Assembly: GCA_009602735.1 (NCBI GenBank)
Contig: WELA01004388.1
Location: 284,735 to 317,720, forward strand
Length of the DNA: 32,986 nucleotides
Source of the DNA: Mesotaenium endlicherianum
Taxonomy: Eukaryota; Streptophyta; Zygnematophyceae; Zygnematales; Mesotaeniaceae
Direction of reading: 5' to 3'
Part shown: positions 10,098-19,373 of the stretch, one piece after another
Layout: each line of letters begins with the position of its first letter
Position numbering within the stretch: the first letter of the stretch is position 1
Program-made: the position numbers and the translations under genes
Notes under the pieces: generated by a model
The model's input: only the letters and a program-made list of their open reading frames with translations
Database searches by the model: none
What the model was told of the DNA's origin: nothing

Positions 10098-12613
10098 TCT
10101 CTGCCCATCTTCGCTTCCCCTCTTGCCATTTCCTTTTCGGACGTCTCGTCGCCACCGCCTCTTGTGGTGGCGCAGCCCCATGCCTAGGCGGAAACAAAAA
10201 TCAACCTCATATGCAACTTAGTCCTAGAATAACGCCTTTTCACTATCAGCCTCTCCCCGAGTCTTCTTGACGATTTTGGATCTGGGCTGTGCCGCCCGCT
10301 GGGTGCAAGGCGAGGCCTAGGAGCCTTAAACTTGTAAGCCTAGGAGCGCAGGAGCCTAGAGCCTAGCGTTTAGGAGCCTAGAGCCTAAAAGCCCTAGGAG
10401 CCAAGAGGACAGTGAGTGAATGGCACAGCCCTCTGGTACTCGCTCCACTTGTGTGGCGCTCGTAGCACCCCCACATGTTCCCCCTTCTCGCGCGCACCAC
10501 ACTCTTGCGCTCTCTCTTGTTCTCTTGTCGTTTCTCCAAGGCCTATGCCACCCAGCGCGCGTGACACCCGCCGGCGTCGCCACGCTCCGCACAAATTTTG
10601 CTGTCGTCGCACGCGTTGCCAAATCACAGCATTGCGCTTGATGACACAGTTGATTGCTAACATCGCTGACGATTCTGCCATCACTGGTAGTCGTAACATC
10701 ACTACGGCTGCTGAAGATGCGTGCTGTGTGGGTGCGTGCGTGCGTGCGTGCGTATATGCAGGACGCCAACGGGCAGTATGAGATGAACTGGGAGTACGAC
10801 GACTGCCTGGTCACGGCGGACCGCCACGTGTTTTTCAAGTTCATGGCCAAGTCCGTCGCCGAAAAGCACGGTGAGAAGGAGAGAGCAAGAGTGAGTGCGA
10901 AAGAGTGTGTGTACGTGCGTGTCTGTCTGCGCAGGCATGTGTGTGTGTGTGTGTGTGTGCGTGTGTATGAGCGCACGCGCGCCCCTCAAGCGCGTGGAGA
11001 GCCGCTGTCCTTGTCTTCTAGGCCTCAACTCTATTGTGAAGGTAGGTTCTGTGACTTTGTGAGTGCTTGTGTCTTTGACAGAGGAAGACCATGACCCCCC
11101 TTCCGGTCCCCCCCCCCCCTTCGTGCACTCCTTCTCCACTTAATTATTTGAGGTGGCTGTGAAGGGAAATGCTCTGCGTGTTCATGGGCTGAAGCTGAAC
11201 CAGCGTTCTTACATCTTATCATGCGTGGCAATCGTCGCACACCCCCCTCCTTCCCCTTGCATGCGTCCTAAGGAGAAAAGAGAGTCGAGTACCAAGACAG
11301 GGGAAAACTAGAGCCCATTGTCCGGCAGCGCACCACGTGTGCCTTCGTTCTGAGGGTTGCTGGAAGGGGTGCCATGTGGCAGGCATGCGGGCCACGTTCA
11401 TGCCCAAGCCCTTCAGTGACAAGACAGGAAACGGCGCCCACTGCCACGTGTCAGTTTGGGACGAGTTTGGGAAGAACCTGTTCCACGACGACAAGGGGGA
11501 GCTGGTGAGCCTCTCACCTCCTCCTCCTGCCACCTGGCGCGTTCAGGCCCCTGGCACTTCTATGCCACCTGACATTCTTCAATCATCTGGCCAGCTCAGG
11601 ACACCTGGCGATATATCCTCCCGCCTGGCGTCATCCTGCCACCTTGCACTAGTCGGTTTTTTTGGCGGCCGTCGGGCAGTGTTCTGCCACCTAGCGAATA
11701 GGCCCCCATTGCGTGCCATCTGTTGGTTTCCTGCAATATCTGGGCTCCTCTGCACGGCCTCTTGTCCCCTGAGTCCTCTTGTCCCCTGAGTGAGGACGGC
11801 CTGCTTACACCTTTGTAAGCGAGGAGAGGGTTACATCTGGCAGCTGTTGAGGCGAGCCGCTGGTGTGGCAGCGGGGTCCGCAGCATCGATAGCCGTTGGT
11901 GTCACGAAGCTGGGAGCTCGTGCGACTACCCACTCTTTCTCTACGCCTTGCCTATTTCTCGCACGCATGATGATTGAGCCTCTCGCTTGACGCATTGATC
12001 TTCCCTGAGCCTTTTCTAGAGGTCCTCTCCAGACAGCCTGACCCTCCCTCTCTTTCTCCCGGAGGCTTTGCTTCAACCATCAGGCCACTGAGCCCTGTGC
12101 CCTCACCGATCTTGAGATCTAGGAGAGCTAGCGCTGCAGGTACGTTGTGGGGACAGGTGGCAAGTGCGCTATGCTGTGAGTGCACTCTGAGGGCAGATAT
12201 GCCATGCTGGCCAGAGTGCTGCCGCCGCCCACAACGACAACGATGATGATGATGATGGTGCATTGCTGACTGGGCTACTCTTGAAGCTCAGCAGGAGCAG
12301 GAGCAGCTAAGAGCAGGAGCAGGGGCAGGAGGAGAAGGAGCAGCAGTAGCAGCAGCAGGAGGAGGAGGAGGCTGAGGAGGTGGGGGGGTGTTGCTGCTGG
12401 TGCTGCCGGAGGGGAAGTGCTTTGCCCTCTGCTTCAGACGTGCTCTCCTTTCCTCTGACCTGCCGGCTGCCTGCCTTCCTTGCTGCTGGGCTCACCTTCT
12501 GGCTGCTGTTGCTGCTGCTGCTGCTGGTGGGGTTTCAGGGGCTGTCGAGTATGGCGTACCACTTTCTGGGAGGCGTGCTCCAGCATGCACAGGTGGGCCC
12601 CCGATACTATCCC

Positions 12614-12647
<34 letters not shown>

Positions 12648-15600
12648 CTGGGCCACCCCCAACCCCTTCCTGTCCTCCTCACCTGGCTGCTTCTCCACTT
12701 CCTTCTTCTTCTTCCCACGAAGAAGAAGAAGAAGGAAATGGAGAAGCAGGAGAAGAAGTGGAGGATGCGGTGTGAAACTCTCGAAGCGAGAAGTCAGCTA
12801 GGGTTGCGAGTACGGCAGGCGTGTCCAGCATAGTCCGCGTAGCCTGCCGGCCACTCCACGCATCTCCACCTCGTCTGTCTGCCTCCTCTTCCCCCTTGTC
12901 CTCCGGGTGCCACCAGCGACTCAAGCAGCAGCCTTCCACCGAGCTGCCTCCTGCTGCTCCCCCTCCTCCCCCTCCTCCCCCTCCCCTCCCCCCCTTTTCC
13001 TCCCACCTCTTATTTCTATCCCTGTCTTCGTCTCCTCATGGGCTTCCCTGGCGACCGCACGTGCGCCTGCGCGTGCGTGTATGGGCGCGCGTGTGCAGGC
13101 GCTGTGTGCGATAACGAACCCTACGGTGAACAGCTACAAGCGCATCGACGGCACGGCCACGGCTTCCGGGAGCTCCTGGGCGCCGTGCAGCATCTCCTAC
13201 TCGGGAAACAACCGCACGCACATGCTCAGGTGAGGAGCGGGAGGAAAGGGGGGGGGAGCGCCTGTCTGCCTGTCCCGTCTGTCTGCCTGTCCGGCTCTCG
13301 ATTCTTCGCCTGCCTGTCCACGTCTTGCGTCTCCACCTGTCGAGGGTGCTGGGGCTTCCTTCTAGCATTTCGCCAGCGTCTGTCTACCTATTCGCCTCTC
13401 GTTTCTCCGCGTGACGAGCGAACCGGGCTTCTCTCAGCACTTTGCCAGCGGGGGCAGGCATGCCAGTGTGCTTGCCTCGTGGGCGCAACTGGGACAGCTC
13501 GCCATGCACTGGTCGGGGCACGCTTGCACGCGCGCACTTGCGCTCTCTGTGCTGCATGCGGACACGCCTGGTCAGGCGGAGGGTGCGGCTCTCGACACCT
13601 GGCCAGAGCTGTCGAGGCTCAGAACTCTTACCTTGCAAGTGGGCGCGAATAATTATTTCGATACTCTTCTGGCCTTTGGAGTCGGGTCCTGCTGGCGTCG
13701 TCCGCCGTCGCTTTTGATGACCTTCCTGGCTGTCTGTCACGCGCGGCCAGCTGGCAGCTCTTTGAGGAGCATTTAAATAAAACAAAAAGCAATGAACATA
13801 GTGGCGACTCTCTACATATGCTAGGACGTTCTCAGGCACGTCTCATATGATTGCAAGTTTGTTGCAAACGTGATTGCGTGATAAAGCGGTCGTGTGTAAT
13901 GAAGCGGTTGAGGCCGGTATTCTAGACAATAGGGGGGCATATTGACTGGTGGGCTTGTTTTGGGTCGAGGTTAGGGTTTCGTGTATAGGGTTGACTGGGT
14001 CGACCGCCTGGCCAAACCAATCAGGGCGCTGTGCTTTGTGCATGTGGGCCCCACCAGAATTCCGGAGGCTGGCAGGTTCGAGTTCAGGCTGGCGGACGGA
14101 GCTGCCAACCCGTACCTCCTCCAAGCCTGCCTCCTAGGTATGGGAAGGGCTTCCAGTCCCCGCGCTGGCCTGTGCCACCTGGCCTGGGTGCCAGTTGGCA
14201 CGCCAAGATGCACTACACACGTCATGCTTGCCGCCTTTGTGGCGTAGGTCAGATACGCAAGTGGCTACCATTAGGCCGACCCTGCTCTGGGGGAAAGCTT
14301 TTGGGAGTCAGGTTCCAATCAGGTTCCAATCAGGTTCAAGTTACGCAAATCAAGGTCAGATGTGGGGTTCAATATATAGTGTTGCAGGATGGCATCGGGT
14401 GACGGTGGGCATGAGGTGGCGGCCTGGCTCTCAGGCGGCGGGCGCAGAGCAGCCGTACGATGCGACACGATTCCACAGAATGCAGACGCTTTGGCTCGTC
14501 ATGTTCCGACTCTGGTTAATTTCTCGTTAGTCTATTGGCACAAGCGTGTGAAAGAGCCCACACGCCAAGCAAAGTGCCTCCTCCAGCTGGCAGCTGACGT
14601 GTCTTCTCTCGAACGAGCCGCGCGTCGTATTCTCAAGCGCTGGCGAGAAAGCACTTCTGTTGCATACATTTGTCCGCATGAGGCTTCTGCATGCGTCGTC
14701 AGAGAGCTCACAGCCATGGCTGCCGCTGGCGCGCTCCCGCTGCTTACTGGCGGTGCAGCCGCAGGAATGGACGGTGTGAAGAGCGGCATCAGCCCCGGCG
14801 CGCGCACTGACTGGAACGGCCACCTCCCCGGTCTCAACAAGGTGCAGCTCCCTCTCTCCTGCTACGCCGCCTTGGGGCACTCTCCTTTGGCATTGCCTCG
14901 AAGCACTCTCTCCGACGCCGTCGGTCGCCCTCCCGTCGGTCAAAGGCTTGGTCAAAAATATGGCTTCTTTGGGGTATCTGGGATCATATCGGGGCTATAC
15001 AATCTGGCAGAATTGACGAAGGTGAATGTGGGGGCGTGCTGAGCTGCCGGGGCGAGGGGGCATGGGCTTCACTTCCTTCTGAAAATTACATGCATGCTAT
15101 CTACTGTAGCATGTGTACGGAATTGACATTTACAATTATCATTATGTTATGCATACGACGGATATATATATGTTCTGATTGCAGCAAATGCAGCTGACTG
15201 TCCTCACATGCAGCGGCAGAGAGGGGGTTTTGGGGGGGGGGGGCACTGCCACCTGGCGGTGCTCATCTGCAGCTCAGGTCCTATGTGGAAAGGTTTCGTG
15301 CGCCCCTGGGGTGGGAGAGCGGGAGCCCCAATCATCTATCGCCTTTTGTTGATTGCAGTAGAGAGTGTCCCCCCTTCCCCTTTCTGAGAGTGGGGAGTGG
15401 GGGTGTGGGGGTGCGCAGGACTTGCCGGTGCTGCCGGAGAATCTGCTGGACGCGTTGCGCGCGCTGTCGCAGTCCCAGGCAATGAAGGAGGTACGATGTT
15501 TTCTCATGCATTGAACCAGCCGCTGAGTGCATGCAAATTGATACTAGAGCGGATGATATGAGTCTCTGCGCTTGCTTGCATACACGTGTAGTTCTACAGA

Positions 15601-15658
15601 TGTCTTTGCATGCATACTGATGCACACTTGTATGTGTCCTTTAAATGTACAAGAATGC

Positions 15659-15706
<48 letters not shown>

Positions 15707-15852
15707 ATGCATGTGTGTCCACATGTGCAGGTATAAGCACCTGGTGCAAGTTCAATCAAGCACATTGTCCTGACCTGTATAAGTGCTAGCTTTGTGGGGT
15801 CAGCATCTAGAGGCTTTCATCATAAAGAATTCATAAAACACAAGTGTGCTTG

Positions 15853-15884
<32 letters not shown>

Positions 15885-16014
15885 CGTGTGCGAGTGTGAA
15901 CAGGCCTTAGGGGCGGACTTCGTGGAGGCTTATGTGAAGCTGCGTACCGACCAGTGGCGCGAATACACGAGACACCTGAGCCAATGGGAGCTCGACAGCA
16001 CTCTCGACTGTTGA
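6448..16014 (+). CDS. glnT: GlnT-type glutamine synthetase family enzyme, complete, 13 exons
   Basis: Exons are 6448-6522, 7068-7205, 7796-7924, 8728-8865, 9743-9832, 10762-10870, 11383-11504, 12539-12592, 13099-13229, 14058-14137, 14765-14841, 15419-15490 and 15904-16014. All junctions are GT-AG, the phases fit, and 1326 nt gives 441 aa, the usual GlnT length. Seen in order: a beta-grasp N domain ([16 protein letters not shown]), metal-binding [23 protein letters not shown], the nucleotide/metal loop [39 protein letters not shown] with the glutamate-site arginines, NPYLLQA, and the GlnT tail [12 protein letters not shown] ... [17 protein letters not shown]. Family knowledge: GlnT relatives ligate ammonia or an amine to glutamate using ATP; some bacterial members make N-methylglutamate or gamma-glutamylamides. 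Which amine is used here cannot be told. No clear transit peptide precedes the fold, so a cytosolic enzyme is likely. Exon 11's 3' end ([12 protein letters not shown]) is the least certain junction, since relatives often read INMY here. Confidence 0.94.
7583..7720 (+). repeat. degenerate GTCGTNGTGATGTCACAT tandem repeat in GlnT intron 2
   Basis: Short units close to GTCGTAGTGATGTCACAT repeat with a period of about 18-20 bp between about 7660 and 7715, with looser copies upstream to 7583. The repeated TGACGTCA/TGATGTCA-like cores resemble CRE half sites, but nothing shows they act as such inside the intron. Confidence 0.5.
7944..8005 (+). repeat. (GATAT)n microsatellite in GlnT intron 3
   Basis: GATAT units are repeated with interruptions (GTCATA, GTGATAT) just after the donor of GlnT exon 3. 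Confidence 0.8.
8095..8187. repeat. poly-C run of 92 bases ending in N (probable assembly gap)
   Basis: An uninterrupted C homopolymer ends at an N at 8187. It lies in GlnT intron 3, so the coding model is not affected, but the true intron length is unknown. All proline-rich or glycine-rich ORFs across it are artefacts of the homopolymer. Confidence 0.9.
9978..10091. repeat. (CT)n microsatellite with N at 10019
   Basis: A long CT dinucleotide run preceded by a short CA run, interrupted by an N at 10019, in GlnT intron 5. The N suggests a collapsed or unspanned repeat, so its true length is unknown. Confidence 0.9.
10312..10405 (+). repeat. GAGCCTAG-type short tandem repeat in GlnT intron 5
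   Basis: Variants of GCCTAGGAG and GAGCCTAGAGCCTA recur about eight times in 95 bp. It is a local satellite without evident function. Confidence 0.65.
10936..10968. repeat. (GT)n microsatellite in GlnT intron 6
   Basis: A short GT run lies downstream of the exon 6 donor. Two further GT runs flank the last GlnT exons at about 15666-15705 and 15857-15884. Confidence 0.8.
11520..11700 (+). repeat. recurring GCCACCTGGC motif in GlnT intron 7
   Basis: Variants of CCACCTGGC, CACCTGGCG and CACCTGACA recur about seven times at irregular spacing, resembling the ACCTGGC core seen in the methyltransferase intron 1. The same core appears again near 14170 and 15247. Confidence 0.45.
12694..12743. repeat. 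long hairpin in GlnT intron 8 (CTT/GAA arms)
   Basis: The arm at 12702-12714 pairs perfectly over 13 nt with 12719-12731 around a 4-nt loop. Complementarity extends outward to about 21 nt per arm with one extra GAA unit and one mismatch. The hairpin probably arose by microsatellite inversion. Confidence 0.75.
15666..15884. repeat. two (GT)n runs in the last GlnT intron
   Basis: GT dinucleotide runs at about 15666-15705 and 15857-15884 flank a unique segment. The second ends 20 bp before the acceptor of the last exon. Confidence 0.8.
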
Positions 16015-17522
16015 CAGCCGCAACATAACGGCCCTCACGCATTGCAATCTATGTGTTAACCCCACCATGGTACTTGTAAATTTCATTAAAATTGAATGGT
16101 CTCCTCTGGTTAACAGTCACACGAAGTCCGCTCCACATCTAGCACACAACCGACTAGCTTGTCGACTATGCACATCGTTTATCTTACTACTTGTAAAAGT
16201 TTGCAATTGAGTTTCAGCTGCACATGCACTTAGCAGAAACTTGCAACTTATATTCATTGGGCGCAAACCTCACAAAGGGTTACATAGTTCTGCAGCTCAC
16301 TTCAAAAGCATGTCAATGTAGACCACTATTGTTCATTGTAAGATTTATTCCTTTGTTAGCGTTGGATCATGAATCTGGAAGGTCATATGAGCTGTCGTTA
16401 TTCCTCTTCTTATCATCGATAAGTGATACAAAGTCGTTGGCCACTGAAAGAGGAAGCTACAAACTAGCTTAGAATACTGAAAAGGTCATCTCAACATTCC
16501 ACCACTCATATTTATTGCTTTATCTTCTCGAGAGTCCATGATTTAAGGATATATATACCTGTGGTCTAGGAAAGAAATCAAGTGTATGGCATACCTCTTT
16601 TGAAACTTGTCATATGTATTCATCACCACTAAAATTTCTAGTTCGACAACATGGTCATCTCATTAGAACTTTCATGTTACTGCTTGCTGGGACAGCCCCT
16701 TGAAGCACTTATGAGTGGTGTACGTTCCTGAAGTAATTTGATGTACTAATGGCCTGTGAGGGATTGCTAACGTGCACACGGCCTCACACTGCAGGGGGCA
16801 TGCTTGAGAAAGGAGAGGTCATATTGCCCGGCTATGCAAAAAGCAGCTCATATCAAGGACAAGGTGTGAGACACATGGAAAACACGAATGCCACATGCAT
16901 CCAAGGCGGGCCAAATTACGAACACCAAATTTTCGCGTCCGGACGTACATATCGTGACAATCAAACACTTCCGCGCCACTTTTTTGACGCGTTTAGAACT
17001 CCTCCCACTCGCGTGCATTAAACTTTAATTACTTACTGGCTGTTCTAAGCAGGGCTCTTAAATTTGTCGCCCTAACAATACAATCTTCTGTGCACGTCTA
17101 CATACTCTTGGCATAAATTAAGGTTCTTTGTACGCTTCATAGTAGTAGCCAGAAGAAGGCAGATTCAGATAGAATCTTAGGTGAGAGTGGAAGCCATGGC
17201 GTTTCTTTCCATCTCCCTCACGTACAAACTTTACTAATTATTCATTATAGTCCAAACTCTTAGATTCGGAAGTTTCCTCAAAGAGTTCTTCCCTCGTGTG
17301 CCAAACAAAATATTGAACAATATCATGTAGACAACGCAATTAGCTTGTAATCAGGATGGGGTACGTAGTGTGTGCTACAGACTCGTCATTTGTAACTTCT
17401 CTTGCAAGCAGTTATAGAAATTCAGAAAAATAGTTGGGCTTTAAAAATTAGGTGTATGCCATAAGCGACTCTTATTCACCCGGCAGGTATGAGCGACTCC
17501 AGATCATAGTTGCTCTCCACTC
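16015..17522. other. AT-richer region, start of mobile-element island; no gene seen
   Basis: After the GlnT stop the base composition drops in GC. The first 100-200 bp probably hold the GlnT 3' end (TGTAA-like words at 16072 and 16190, ATTAAA near 16086). The rest has only short ORFs without recognisable motifs. Confidence 0.55.
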
Positions 17523-18215
17523 ATGGCTAAAGTGCCCAAGTTCTGCAGCAACTGTGGAATTCAGCAAGCACTGGAGGCTAGAAGTTGTGATTGTGGTAAG
17601 TTGTTCACAACGGCCGTGGAGGAGAACCCCTATGTGTGGCTTAAGAACTACTAGAAGGGATTGTTCAAGTGAATAGATGCAATCCCCCAAAGTAACGTTA
17701 GAATACAGGATGTAAGTGTCCCACAAGAGCTATTTCTAGTCTTGTTTGAAAAGTTTGGTGAAGAGGTTGCTCACCACACTTTTAGGAGTGACCCTTTCAT
17801 ATTGAGATCAATTAGGAGAGTGTGCTGGTCACTGCAGGATCTGAATAGTCATTGTGAGTTTCAACATGTACAAAGAGGGGTTGGGTGGGGTGCTGCTAAG
17901 ATATTGCGAGGATCTGGAGAGATAGTGGGGATAGTTCCTCCATTTTATATGGACTGGCGGGAAAATGAATCTTGTCAGGTAAGTCTTACATTAAAATTTT
18001 CCTTTGCCCTTTTTTATAGAGGGAGATGTGTCCTTCTAGGACTTGATCACTGTTATGACAAAATGAAGTGGCATGCCTCTCATGATATGGGCGATTGTAG
18101 GAGGCATATAGTGCTTAGAATGGCTCATTATCTAGAGCAAATGCTAGAGCATGGAGTGCAACTGCTGGCATGGACCTTCGTAAATCCGATAAGGTCATGC
18201 TTGCGACTGATGTGA
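17523..18215 (+). pseudogene. decayed ORF with N-terminal zinc ribbon, probably mobile-element derived
   Basis: One reading frame of about 230 codons runs from ATG 17523 to TGA 18213-18215 but is broken by in-frame TAG (17652-17654) and TGA (17670-17672). The start reads MAKVPKFCSNCGIQQALEARSCDCGK (split here: CSNCG, 10 residues, CDCGKLF), a C-x2-C ... C-x-C zinc-ribbon like those at the start of UPF0547-type proteins. After the stops the frame stays protein-like (VPQELFLVLFEKFGEEV, then GWGAAKILRGSGEIVGIVPP). A perfect GTAAGT donor at 17596 offers a spliced alternative, but I found no acceptor that leads to an open frame. It faces the RAG1/Transib-like pseudogene tail to tail. Function is not recognised; a link to the same element is inferred from position. 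Confidence 0.45.
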
Positions 18216-18734
18216 CTGTCAATTCCCAACCATTGCTCGGAGTCATGTGAAGTTAACTAACATCTTTCAACGTTGACATGCACATGTCAACAATTGTTCG
18301 ATAAGTCAAGGTTGACTTTCCGTACTCGAGACAATCGTAAATTCCACCACGCGTGCCACGTCGTCCAACTAGTAGTAGTCGCGACACCACTGACATTTTA
18401 AAAGGAGAAGATTATAATTTTACCATCGATTGACAATTGGAGGGCAGAATCACTATCGATGTGTGCACACTAGACAAAACTATACAAATTTTGTCAATTT
18501 GGACGAAAATGCCACACCCCAGGATATGTAGCAATGAGAACGAAGTCTTTTCTCATCGATTGGTCCAGTCACTAAACTCGTGTAAGTAAGACTAGTGTGA
18601 GTAAGACTGGGCACAAAGGAGTAGGGGTGTGAAGCCGTTGCTTTCAAAGTAGAATTTTTTGTTTTCAAGGAGAGGATCTTGGCTTCTTAAGAGGTAATTT
18701 GGAAGGTCTCCGTGCTAAGCATTCTTTACTGTAG
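18216..18734. other. spacer inside the mobile-element island
   Basis: No coding signal. It contains the TTGAC palindrome at 18272 and a short direct repeat (GTAAGTAAGACT / GTGAGTAAGACT) near 18582-18610. Confidence 0.5.
18272..18291. repeat. 20-bp palindrome with TTGAC/GTCAA arms
   Basis: GTTGACATG and CATGTCAAC flank a two-base centre. Further TTGAC and GTCAA words follow within 40 bp. It may be a protein-binding or element-internal site; no function can be assigned. Confidence 0.5.
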
Positions 18735-19043
18735 TTGGAAATAGAGGGTCTCCAGAGAGAAAAAGAGAGCATAGAATGGGGTGTGCTCGAAGCACAAGAG
18801 GCGAAAGCCAAAAGAAGGGTTGCCAGGGACTTAGAAGTAGATGAGAGGAGGGCACTTGTGAGTGATGAGGAGAAGGCAGCTGAGAGAACTCTCATGTGGC
18901 AACCTCAACCTCTCTCAGCTGCTAAAGTTGCTAACTTAGAAGCAAGGGCAATGATGAAAGAGGTACTGGCCAAGGTTGCTGCAAAGTACTCTTTAAAAGC
19001 ATCTCATCTTATATTTTTCTCATGTATGGAGGAAGAGAGCTAA
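18735..19043 (+). CDS. unrecognised ORF with coiled-coil composition, possibly a terminal exon
   Basis: The frame follows a TACTGTAG that could be a splice acceptor. It reads as a Glu/Lys/Arg/Ala-rich helix (LEIEGLQREKESIEWG ... AKRRVARDLEVDERRAL) of about 60 residues, then KVANLEARAMMKEVLAKVAAKY, and stops at 19041-19043. No family is recognised. It could be the 3' end of the zinc-ribbon gene at 17523 or a separate element fragment; no upstream exon is proven. Confidence 0.35.
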   Translation: MEIEGLQREKESIEWGVLEAQEAKAKRRVARDLEVDERRALVSDEEKAAERTLMWQPQPLSAAKVANLEARAMMKEVLAKVAAKYSLKASHLIFFSCMEEES

Positions 19044-19373
19044 AACTATATCACAGGTAAATATCCAGCCTGCTTGACTTATGTATGTATGTACAAATGC
19101 ATGCATGAGCATGTTGATCATAATTTAGATTAAGTAACATATGTACTTGTGCTGGTCCTAGCTAGCTTTGATTACATACTTGCTAAGTAGCTATTGCATA
19201 CCAGGTTGTGCCCTCTTTCTTTTTTGTCGTTCATCTCTAGACAAAGGTACCATACCTGCTATAGCCCTTCTACATGTCTCTTGGCCTGTACTCTATGCTA
19301 GCCTGCCCACTGTGTATCGCCTTCCTAGCTTGTCCACTCCACATTTCCTTCTTTTAGTGTTGGCTGTATTTCT

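Noticed and set aside
9768..10270. Ser-Leu and Arg-Glu repeat ORFs
   Set aside because: They are translations of the CT microsatellite in GlnT intron 5; only 9743-9832 is supported as coding.
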